DNA from: an uncultured Deferribacteraceae bacterium
GTDB lineage: Bacteria; Chrysiogenota; Deferribacteres; Deferribacterales; Mucispirillaceae
NCBI GenBank assembly: GCA_947039395.1
Contig: CAMQYS010000002.1
Location: forward strand, 62,001 to 126,000
DNA: 64,000 nt
Direction: 5' to 3'
Numbering within the stretch: the first letter of the stretch is position 1; every line of letters starts with the position of its first letter. A program made the translations under genes and the position numbers. This document shows positions 9,339-16,682 of this stretch, in pieces. The notes beneath the pieces were generated by a model. That model did no database searches and was not told where the DNA came from. It worked only from the letters and a program-made list of their open reading frames with translations.

Positions 9339-9761
9339 TTACTTACGATTAATAATATTTAATGTGATCTGAACTTCAGTTAATGATATACTTAACTTCC
9401 TTGCTATATCAGCAGATGTATGTCCTTCTTCATGAAGTGAGATAATTGATTGTCTTATCCCTTTCTCTTCTCTATTTTTGCTAACTGCACTATCAAACCT
9501 AATTATTTTTGAATCAATTAAGTCGATAACATCCTCTAAAATAGCTTCTTTCTCACGTATCTTTATATCTAACTGTTCAGCTAATCTTTCTGACTCTTTC
9601 ACTATCTCTGACATATTTTGCATAATAGTATACGCCTCTGTAATTGAAAAGTTTAATAACTTACTCTCTACTTTACGTATACGCAATATTAATGATACTA
9701 TCAACAATATCAATATAAAAACAAGAAAATATGACATTAATAAAAGTGATGTTAATCCCAT
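9339..9761 (-). CDS. Membrane-anchored coiled-coil protein with C-terminal HTH-like segment (DUF6115/DUF2802-like)
   Basis: Function unknown. The 140-residue protein has one N-terminal membrane helix (about 5-27), a long charged coiled-coil stretch (about 30-95), and a C-terminal segment with the pattern of a helix-turn-helix (HEEGHTSADIARKLSISLTEVQ, about 110-131). Small proteins of this architecture (DUF2802, DUF6115) are found next to flagellar and chemotaxis genes in several phyla, which fits its place at the end of this block. The family assignment is from memory of architecture, not a search. Confidence 0.6.
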   Translation of the reverse strand: MGLTSLLLMSYFLVFILILLIVSLILRIRKVESKLLNFSITEAYTIMQNMSEIVKESERLAEQLDIKIREKEAILEDVIDLIDSKIIRFDSAVSKNREEKGIRQSIISLHEEGHTSADIARKLSISLTEVQITLNIINRK

Positions 9762-9829
9762 GACCGTTTTCCCTAATTAGAATTAATTGATTAATATAAA
9801 TATGAATCTAACTCTAAATCTAAATTTAT

Positions 9830-10618
9830 CTATTTTAGCTGTTTTAAATTCTCTCTATCTTTTGAGAAAATAAACTTTATAACCCTATCCTTAATAGACT
9901 CAGATATATCTTTATAGTTCGCAATATAGATATAACCATTATCTTCTGAACCTTTAACTATATTCACTCTACATAATGACGCAAAAACTAATTTATCTCC
10001 ATCATTATATATTGATATATAAATCAATATAATAGAATTATCTATAATCTCTTTATCTGAAAAAAATATGAACCACTCAGATGATATAGATATTGAGCGA
10101 ACTTTAAAACTACCATCTATAACTGTTGGTGCTCTCACTATAGATAAAACTTCATCTAGTTTACGATTTACTTCTATAAGATAATTTATCATCATAGAGT
10201 TTTGCTCTACATCTTCATATATTATCTGCTTTAAAGTAGTAGTTAAACCATCTCCCTCATACCTATTAATATTGTCAACAACATTAACATAGTCAACAAT
10301 ATTTAACTCACTCACAACAGCTATATCAATCATATCTTTATAATCTATAGATAAATCTTTTTGCCACTTATAAATATCTTCTTCTAATAGATTATCACAT
10401 TGATACATAGAGTTACTATTAACTAACAAATCTAACTTATATAACTTCTTAACAGGGTCTCCTAAGTTTGACATATACACTGTTGTTGTGTATTCAAGTA
10501 AGTTTTCATTAAAATTAGGCATATAAACAACTAGTGGATCAGTTGAAACCTCTTCTGCATAATAACTTTTTATATCATTGTTAAACCAAAAATAAAGTTT
10601 GTAAATGTTTCGTGCCAC
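9830..10618 (-). CDS. Uncharacterised protein with a possible degenerate PilZ domain
   Basis: Not firmly recognised. The frame opens with TTG at 10627, but that codon touches the AAGGA ribosome site. The in-frame GTG at 10618, nine bases after AAGGA, is the better start and gives 262 residues. There is no signal peptide or membrane helix. The C-terminal end (DISESIKDRVIKFIFSKDRENLKQ) resembles the closing helix of YcgR/PilZ cyclic-di-GMP receptors. The region around VRSISISSEWFIFF may correspond to the PilZ strand that normally reads D/NxSxxG. The RxxxR cyclic-di-GMP motif is not clear, so binding may be lost. Its place beside cheR would suit a flagellar brake or signalling protein. Confidence 0.5.
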   Translation of the reverse strand: MARNIYKLYFWFNNDIKSYYAEEVSTDPLVVYMPNFNENLLEYTTTVYMSNLGDPVKKLYKLDLLVNSNSMYQCDNLLEEDIYKWQKDLSIDYKDMIDIAVVSELNIVDYVNVVDNINRYEGDGLTTTLKQIIYEDVEQNSMMINYLIEVNRKLDEVLSIVRAPTVIDGSFKVRSISISSEWFIFFSDKEIIDNSIILIYISIYNDGDKLVFASLCRVNIVKGSEDNGYIYIANYKDISESIKDRVIKFIFSKDRENLKQLK

Positions 10619-10658
10619 TCTATACAATCCTTGATAATAAAAACCTACTCTCTATCAT

Positions 10659-10955
10659 CTATACAGTTATATCCTGCATTCTATTACCTTTTGTAGATTG
10701 ATTATTTTTTCCTAACCTATCTTTCTTATTTTTCTTATTTTTAATATTACTATCTTTTCTGTTTCCTGCTTCTAGATTAGATTTACCTGTTTCAGTGCTA
10801 GCCTTCACACTGGTAACCTCTTGCGTAACCTTTTTCATTACCTCTTGAGTAAGCTGCTGTCCCGCATTATCAGCTCCCTTCTGAAGGTTAGTTTGAACCT
10901 GCTCAACTAGATAGCTTCTACTAACTACTGTGGCTACTCCGTATGTTGTACTCAT
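10659..10955 (-). CDS. Small hypothetical protein with basic C-terminal tail
   Basis: The 98 residues match no family I recognise. The N-terminal half (to about 55) is polar and probably helical. The second half is rich in Lys, Asn and Gly (SNIKNKKNKKDRLGKNN) and likely disordered. It has no signal peptide or membrane segment. An AAGGTGAG ribosome site three bases before the ATG supports it as a real gene. It lies 31 bases before the PilZ-like gene and 161 bases after cheR, in the chemotaxis block. Confidence 0.55.
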   Translation of the reverse strand: MSTTYGVATVVSRSYLVEQVQTNLQKGADNAGQQLTQEVMKKVTQEVTSVKASTETGKSNLEAGNRKDSNIKNKKNKKDRLGKNNQSTKGNRMQDITV

Positions 10956-11116
10956 AATCTCACCTTAACAGCATCATACTATTAATCACAAATATATGAC
11001 TGCTTAAATAATTATTACTTAAAACAACTAAATTATATTAAACCACACCATAACCTATTAATATAAATCGTTCCACATTGCAATCTTCTAACAGTAGCTA
11101 TAACTATTATCAACTA

Positions 11117-11950
11117 CTACTTTTTTGTATAAACTATCCCTGTACCAAAATTACTCATTACAAAATCATTAGATACTCTTGTAACAGATTCTGAATGTCC
11201 TAAAAATAGATATCCATCGTTACTTAAAATATCTTTAAAGTTAGATAGTGCAACTTTCTTATTATCAAAATCAAAATATATTAATACATTTCTACAAAAT
11301 ATTACATCAACTGTACCCATAAGTGGTATAATCTTACTAGATACAATATTGCCAACATTAAACTTAACTCTACTCTTAATATTACTATTTATGATAAAAT
11401 CTGCACCTTTTTTAGTAAAATGTTTATCAATAAAACTTTGACTACAACTTCTAAATGCACCCTCTCTATAAACTCCATGTTTTGCCGTTTCTACAACATC
11501 AGAGTTTATATCAGTTGCTATAACTTCTATTGATGCCTTAGAAAAGAACCCAGCATCATGAAGCTCTATCGCAATTGAATACGGTTCCTCACCAGTTGAA
11601 CATGGAATCGACCATATACGAATATTTTTCTTGTTTTTAGCAAGTAAGGCAGGCATTACTGTTGATATAAGGTAATCTACCTGACCTCTTTCACGCATGA
11701 AATATGTTTCATTGATTGTTACTAAATTAATAAGTGTATTAATCTCTGTATCACGCTTTGGATTATTTTTAATATAATGTATATACTCTTTAAAAGATGT
11801 AAATTTTAACTCTATTAACCTTTTAGAAAGCCTATTCTCTATTAAATATTTCTTGTGCTCAGAAAACATTATACCTGAAATCTTCACGATAATATCCCTT
11901 AACTCAAAAAACTCAACTTCATTAATTTTAACTGATGATGGATGTACCAT
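11117..11950 (-). CDS. cheR: Chemotaxis protein methyltransferase CheR
   Basis: Methylates glutamates of chemoreceptors using S-adenosylmethionine; works against CheB (21997-23100). The 277-residue protein has the N-terminal helical CheR domain (about 1-75). The catalytic domain has INETYFMRE near 80, the SAM loop IWSIPCSTGEEPYSIAIEL near 118-136, and FCRNVLIYFD near 218-227. AGAGG eight bases upstream supports the ATG. No receptor or cheW gene is in the window. Confidence 0.95.
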   Translation of the reverse strand: MVHPSSVKINEVEFFELRDIIVKISGIMFSEHKKYLIENRLSKRLIELKFTSFKEYIHYIKNNPKRDTEINTLINLVTINETYFMRERGQVDYLISTVMPALLAKNKKNIRIWSIPCSTGEEPYSIAIELHDAGFFSKASIEVIATDINSDVVETAKHGVYREGAFRSCSQSFIDKHFTKKGADFIINSNIKSRVKFNVGNIVSSKIIPLMGTVDVIFCRNVLIYFDFDNKKVALSNFKDILSNDGYLFLGHSESVTRVSNDFVMSNFGTGIVYTKK

Positions 11951-12316
11951 TACTCATTCCTCTTTAGCATCTCTTTGAACAAAAATATAATATACTCATT
12001 TAAATATCAGTACTCTTTCTCTTTGCAAAAATCAACAACATAATATTTAATCTAGACAGGTAATTCAAACATAAATTAACTGTAACCATATCTCTTCTAA
12101 GGCATAGTTATAACCCTATCAAATTAAAAAATATACTCTAAAAACTTCTTACTTACATTCAATAAAAATATCAACAACTTATCTATATCTTAACTCTTAT
12201 CATATAGATAGTTTATAAAAAAATCTATATCAACATTAGAAAAATCACTTAAATCTATATACTAATACAATAACCTATTTTATCATAGTTTTCCATAAAT
12301 TTAAAATATACAGCTA
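11951..12316. other. AT-rich gap upstream of cheR
   Basis: 366 bases with no recognisable coding frame. It follows the decayed kinase gene and may also be eroded sequence. The only clear element is the cheR ribosome binding site at its left end. A cheR promoter is expected but could not be placed. Confidence 0.5.
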
Positions 12317-12589
12317 TTATTTATATAAAACAATAAAGTATATAATCAATTTTATAAGAAGAAACAGATCTCCTACTTCTTAATTTATTATTATAATTTT
12401 TAATATCTACTCAACTATTTTCATACCTAAACCACCACTTATAGATATCATCTATAATAAAGACCTCTTTCGTATACTCCAACTATAAACTAATTTATAA
12501 TATCAATATTATCAATTAGAAAGTTTTAGAGTTCTTCATACCCGTTGATCAAAACTAACATTAAATTAAAATATTATCCGCTGATCACA
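12317..12589 (-). pseudogene. Remnant of a SpoIIAB/RsbW-type anti-sigma serine kinase
   Basis: Translating the minus strand after the STAS gene gives LVLINGYEEL, then stop, NFLIDNIDIIN, stop, FIVGVYERGLYYR, stop. After a frame change it reads ISGGLGMKIVE, stop, ILKIIIIN, stop, EVGDLFLLIK. These pieces follow the order and spacing of a GHKL anti-sigma kinase: the N box (family NAxxHGYEE), the G1 box (family DxGxG, here YERG), the G2 box (GGLGxxIV), and a C-terminal strand ending GDxFxLxK. About a dozen residues between G1 and G2 and the whole N-terminal region are missing. Four stop codons and one frame change interrupt it. Position next to the PP2C/STAS pair is exactly where such a kinase is expected. 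The alignment is by eye against remembered family patterns. Confidence 0.6.
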
Positions 12590-12913
12590 TTAACTACCTA
12601 ATGCATCTTTCTCCGTATCGTATATCTTAAAAACTTTGCTCAAACCTGTAAATGAAAATAACTCTTTCATATCAATAGACATCTCACACAGTCGCAACTC
12701 TTTATCGCTTTCCTTCAAAATCTTAAATAAATCCACAATCTCTCTCAAGCCAGAACTATTAATGTAATTAACATGTTTAAGTGATAATACAACCGATCCT
12801 CTATCTGCTAACTCTAATACTTTACTCTTAAGCATCGGACTGCTTTTTATATCAATATCCCCATTAGGATAAATCACAAAACCTTTACTAGATTCTTTTA
12901 TATTCATTTCCAT
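12590..12913 (-). CDS. STAS-domain anti-sigma-factor antagonist
   Basis: Single-domain partner-switch protein of the SpoIIAA/RsbV type; unphosphorylated it would sequester an anti-sigma kinase. One STAS domain fills the protein. The phosphoserine loop reads YINSSGLREI (about residues 55-64), with Asn replacing the usual Asp of DSSG, and the serines are kept. The long frame starts at 12931, but GGTGGAG lies nine bases before the Met at 12913, which is preferred (107 residues). It follows the PP2C phosphatase gene closely. The kinase that should phosphorylate it survives here only as a remnant (12317-12589). Confidence 0.85.
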   Translation of the reverse strand: MEMNIKESSKGFVIYPNGDIDIKSSPMLKSKVLELADRGSVVLSLKHVNYINSSGLREIVDLFKILKESDKELRLCEMSIDMKELFSFTGLSKVFKIYDTEKDALGS

Positions 12914-12939
12914 GTTATGTAGCTCCACCATTTATATTT

Positions 12940-14481
12940 TCAATCCTTCTTTATAGCTACTATAGTTATATCATCTCTATAACTCTCTAAATTAGTAAAT
13001 TCCTTTACATCCTGCATAATCTCATCAATCATCAGTTTAGGAGATAGTGACGAATACATAATTATTTTAGATAGTAAGCGATCATAACCGTACTGCTCAT
13101 TATCCTTATTAATTACCTCTATCAAACCATCAGTATAAAGAAATAATATATCTCCTGAATTTAATGTCAAGACTTTTTCCTCGTACTCCTGCTCTTTAAA
13201 TATACCTAATAGAAGCCCGTTAACGTTAAGTTTCTTCACCATAAACTCTGATGCATCATAATATAGTACTGGATGATGCCCTGCTGAAGAGTAATTTATA
13301 CTACTCTTTTCTATATCCAAAACTAAATAAAACATTGTAACAAAATCTTTAGTATAAATATTATCACATAAAACTTCATTTATCATAGATAATACACTGC
13401 TTGATGATGTTACTCCTAATGTATACGATCGCATAATAGCTCGTGTCATCGCCATTATTACAGCAGCTGGTGTACCATGTCCTGAAACATCTGCTAAAAC
13501 TATCCCTAAATTGGTTTCGCTTGCATCAATAAAATCATAGTAATCACCACTCGCATATTTTGTCGATATAAATATAACTCCAAAATCATACCCATCAATC
13601 ACTGGAATACTTTTAGGAAGTAAACTACTCTGAATATACCCTACTCGTTTTAACTCATCATCCATCGCACCTTGAATAACTTTCAACTTATCATTAGTAC
13701 TAATAAGATCCATATTCAAAATTTCCATCTGCTTCTGCTTCTCTATCAACCGATCTTGACTCTCCTTTATCGACTGAATCTGCAATACCTCTTTTGTAAC
13801 ATCTCTTAATACCTCAAGAATATAATGATCCATACGTGTAAACTCTATTATAAACGATTTATCATCAATCACTTTAGAGTGTCTATCATTACCAGTATTC
13901 GACCAAGGACAAAAAAAACATGGAGAACTATAGCCATAAATATTATAACATTTTGAGATATTAATATCTATTCCATCAAAAATCAGTTTACGCAATTTGA
14001 GATTTATATGAACTATATTATAATCTCTATCTATAAACATCGCTCCAGCTTGTGACTTATCTAGCGATCTCTCAAAAAAAGAAAGTTTACGCTTATTAAA
14101 GCTTAACTCATTTTTTAGCCTAGAAATATCTGCTTTCTGTTCTTTAATCTTATGTTTATTACTAAGATGATAAGCTCTCATTTCCGTCATATCCAACATA
14201 GAAATTAAGTGCTTCTCATCTGATTTAGTGATGTTCGCTATAAAATAACCGTAGTTGCCATTATCTGATACAATCTCATAGTAATATTTTAATTCTAAAT
14301 CATTACGAATAATAGGACAAAACTTGCAAGGTGAACTATATTGGCTTAATAGAGAGTAGCAACTCTTACCTATAATATCATCTATTGGTATACCAAGAAA
14401 AGAAGACAAACTCTCACTAACAAATACTACTTTGAAGTTACTATCTATTTTATATATGGATGTCTTAAACTCATCTATCAA
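12940..14481 (-). CDS. PAS-PAS-PP2C serine phosphatase (RsbU/SpoIIE type) with cysteine-rich PAS domains
   Basis: Probable sensor phosphatase that dephosphorylates the STAS protein encoded 8 to 26 bases downstream, depending on its start. The 513 residues hold two PAS-like domains (about 1-100 and 125-225), a coiled coil (about 235-275), and a C-terminal PP2C domain (about 280-513). Phosphatase metal-binding residues are in LADVSGHGTPAA, LFLYTDGLIE and YRDDITIV. Each PAS domain has the same cysteine signature: CYSLLSQYSSPCKFCP near 41-56 and CYNIYGYSSPCFFCP near 179-193. That could bind a metal or iron-sulfur cluster, or sense redox state. There is no membrane segment. The start is TTG, seven bases after AAAGGA. 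Confidence 0.88.
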   Translation of the reverse strand: MIDEFKTSIYKIDSNFKVVFVSESLSSFLGIPIDDIIGKSCYSLLSQYSSPCKFCPIIRNDLELKYYYEIVSDNGNYGYFIANITKSDEKHLISMLDMTEMRAYHLSNKHKIKEQKADISRLKNELSFNKRKLSFFERSLDKSQAGAMFIDRDYNIVHINLKLRKLIFDGIDINISKCYNIYGYSSPCFFCPWSNTGNDRHSKVIDDKSFIIEFTRMDHYILEVLRDVTKEVLQIQSIKESQDRLIEKQKQMEILNMDLISTNDKLKVIQGAMDDELKRVGYIQSSLLPKSIPVIDGYDFGVIFISTKYASGDYYDFIDASETNLGIVLADVSGHGTPAAVIMAMTRAIMRSYTLGVTSSSSVLSMINEVLCDNIYTKDFVTMFYLVLDIEKSSINYSSAGHHPVLYYDASEFMVKKLNVNGLLLGIFKEQEYEEKVLTLNSGDILFLYTDGLIEVINKDNEQYGYDRLLSKIIMYSSLSPKLMIDEIMQDVKEFTNLESYRDDITIVAIKKD

Positions 14482-14520
14482 TTTTTATTCCTTTAACACT
14501 AATAATAATATTCTAAACTA

Positions 14521-15492
14521 TTAGGAGTATTTTACAATAATCAATATAAGAAGAAATAATAAACAAAAAATCCCAGAAGCAATTAATATCTTTAATGATA
14601 GTTTCTCTGAACTTAACATCATATCTTCCTTATATGTCATTACCTGTTTGCCAACATATTCAAGACGTTCAACTATCTCTTCAATTACATCTCTATTCTT
14701 TTTCATTGAATCTTCAGATTCATACTCTAATACATTACCTAAATATATTACCACATATTCTACAAGAGTAAAAATAGTATTTCTAAGGTGTGTAAATTGT
14801 CTCGTAAATATAAAGTTAGGAATTTTAACTAATTCGGGAAGAAGTTCATATTGAGATAACTTTAATCTCTCTTTTGTCTCTGAAGTAAGATTGTTTATAT
14901 CTTCTATAGAATCTATCTCATCTAAAACTTTACGAATAACACGCAAATACTGGTTAGTTAGCTCTGGTGCTGCTGAAACTTTAAGCTTAATCTCTTTTCT
15001 AGCATCTAAATTATTCTTCATGAAGTTTTTAATAAGACCAACACCTGCTGGTATCCGTACAACTTTTCTTTTTCTTGCTATATTGATTAAACGTCTATTA
15101 TCTATTGCAATTAAATTTTCTGCAATTTCATGCATATCAAAAATATGGTTGTCCATACCCTCTAATACATCTCTTATCTCAGATGGTAGATCCATATTCG
15201 TAAAAAAGAAAAGATGAGTAATGTTTTCATCATTCATCGTACGAAGAACATCTGTTGGTGTATAAGAATCCATTATCTCGCCAGGCTTTACAACCTCTAT
15301 CCAAACAAGAGCTAGTTCATTATCTTTACTCTGGTTTGACCACAACTCAATTCTTCTACGCACCTCATGATCTTTTAATGTCTTATGAAGCGTATAACCA
15401 AAATCACGCACAACCTCTGTAACAAATTCATAAAGTTGTACTAATTTAATATTTTTAAGTTCTTCGTATTTACTTGATTCTTCTATACTCAT
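14521..15492 (-). CDS. Tail-anchored protein with N-terminal nuclease-fold-like domain, function unknown
   Basis: Not recognised as a known family. The 323-residue protein has one hydrophobic helix at the extreme C-terminus (about 298-319), so most of it would face the cytoplasm. Residues 20-135 (LALVWIEVVKPGE, then HLFFFTNMDLPSEIRDVLEG, then HIFDMHEIAENL) resemble the core order of Mrr-like restriction-endonuclease folds. A clean ExK catalytic motif is absent, so it may be a non-catalytic version. Residues 170-290 are helical and charged. Its start overlaps the end of the OmpA-like gene by 23 bases, suggesting coupled translation. Role in motility or envelope function is only guessed from context. 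Confidence 0.5.
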   Translation of the reverse strand: MSIEESSKYEELKNIKLVQLYEFVTEVVRDFGYTLHKTLKDHEVRRRIELWSNQSKDNELALVWIEVVKPGEIMDSYTPTDVLRTMNDENITHLFFFTNMDLPSEIRDVLEGMDNHIFDMHEIAENLIAIDNRRLINIARKRKVVRIPAGVGLIKNFMKNNLDARKEIKLKVSAAPELTNQYLRVIRKVLDEIDSIEDINNLTSETKERLKLSQYELLPELVKIPNFIFTRQFTHLRNTIFTLVEYVVIYLGNVLEYESEDSMKKNRDVIEEIVERLEYVGKQVMTYKEDMMLSSEKLSLKILIASGIFCLLFLLILIIVKYS

Positions 15493-16435
15493 AGATCTCT
15501 ACCCTTCTATTTTCTGGAACAGGTTCTAAACCACTTAAATTGCCTTCACTTTTTATCACTGGATACATTGTTCCAAGTCCATAAAATTTTAAATTTTCTG
15601 ATTTAAAACCTAATGATAATAGTTTATCATAAATATATTTTGCACGCTTTAATGAAAGCTCAAAGTTATTTTGATATCTTAAATTACTCGTTACTGGAAC
15701 ATCATCTGAAAAACCGAAAATCACATATTGTTTGTTTCTATCTAAATCCTTAATATCAGAACCCTCAATAAGTCCATTCGGATTTATAACACCTAGATCA
15801 TTAAATGATTTTGAAATTATAGTAAGATTATTGCTTGTTGGTGTAAAATTATTAGTTGAAAAAAAATCGGAATCATCAGATTTCAAACTTTTATTATCTA
15901 GTTCAGAACTTACAAATGAATCTATCATTGGTCCATCATATAACTTATTTAGATCACTGCTATTATCTTTTGACTTATATGTAGTATTATCATCAACTGG
16001 AGGAGACACTTCTGTAACTAATACATCTACTTCATCACCAATACCAGTATCTGTTTCTTCATCAATTATAAAATCCCTAATAGGAGACCTAATAACTATC
16101 TTCTCTGGTATAGTATATGTTTTTAAAAGATCTGTATTATCTTCAACTAAAAAATCTTCTTCTGCTAGAGTATTTTCTATTTCATTAATAAAGATAACCG
16201 TCCAACCATTCAACTCTACCTCTGATTTTGCCTCATCTTCAGAGTATGCATACACATGCATATTAGTAACTACTTTTGACTCGTTATTCTCAATCACTAC
16301 TTTATACTTATATTTAGTTCTACTGTCTTGTGAATATGCTAGATCAACGCCACCAATAATAAGGCTTATAAGGAATAAACTTAGGAACATTTTTATATAA
16401 TAATTGATTGTCATTTTTTGAGTCAACAAAACCAT
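15470..16435 (-). CDS. OmpA/MotB-family peptidoglycan-associated protein
   Basis: Probable cell-envelope protein that binds peptidoglycan. The 321 residues start with a hydrophobic segment (about 12-35), signal peptide or anchor. A short domain at about 43-90 follows, then a long acidic/serine-rich linker (about 95-225) and a C-terminal OmpA domain (about 232-321). That domain has VIFGFSDD, LSLKRAKYIYDKLLSLG and the closing ENRRVEIYEY. GAGGG four bases before the first ATG supports the start, but this makes the gene overlap the preceding small gene by 92 bases; Met codons at 16414 and 16390 are alternatives without a ribosome site. The linker and missing motor helix argue against a true MotB. 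Confidence 0.75.
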   Translation of the reverse strand: MVLLTQKMTINYYIKMFLSLFLISLIIGGVDLAYSQDSRTKYKYKVVIENNESKVVTNMHVYAYSEDEAKSEVELNGWTVIFINEIENTLAEEDFLVEDNTDLLKTYTIPEKIVIRSPIRDFIIDEETDTGIGDEVDVLVTEVSPPVDDNTTYKSKDNSSDLNKLYDGPMIDSFVSSELDNKSLKSDDSDFFSTNNFTPTSNNLTIISKSFNDLGVINPNGLIEGSDIKDLDRNKQYVIFGFSDDVPVTSNLRYQNNFELSLKRAKYIYDKLLSLGFKSENLKFYGLGTMYPVIKSEGNLSGLEPVPENRRVEIYEYRRIK

Positions 16436-16682
16436 AATCCCTCATAACCTTATCATAATCTCTATTCGGGTAAATACCTAATACCTCTAGACGATAAATA
16501 ATATCTGGACCACCGTTATATTGCATAAAAGCATCTGGTTGAAGCCTTGATACTGTTTGAAACCTCGTAGTTTTTGTCGTTACTTCATAAACATAAACCA
16601 TTGAATATACATTTGTGGTAATTAATAGAAATACAACTACATATAAACTATTATTCAGAGTCTTTATCAAAAATAAGCTCAT
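16344..16682 (-). CDS. Small exported or membrane-anchored protein, function unknown
   Basis: No family recognised. The 112 residues begin with a hydrophobic stretch (about 10-28) that ends in NVYSM, compatible with a cleaved signal peptide. The mature part is rich in Tyr and Arg and ends YKPYYWWR. The gene starts inside the last codons of cheA (32-base overlap) and runs 92 bases into the OmpA-like gene in another frame. An AGGA element lies a few bases before the ATG. Overlap at both ends suggests translational coupling; the non-random protein-like N-terminus argues that it is real. Confidence 0.5.
   Translation of the reverse strand: MSLFLIKTLNNSLYVVVFLLITTNVYSMVYVYEVTTKTTRFQTVSRLQPDAFMQYNGGPDIIYRLEVLGIYPNRDYDKVMRDYGFVDSKNDNQLLYKNVPKFIPYKPYYWWR

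Noticed and set aside
15732-16400. 222-codon plus-strand frame opposite the OmpA-like gene
   Set aside because: Its length reflects the Ser/Asp-rich linker on the other strand; the OmpA domain and ribosome site favour the minus-strand gene.
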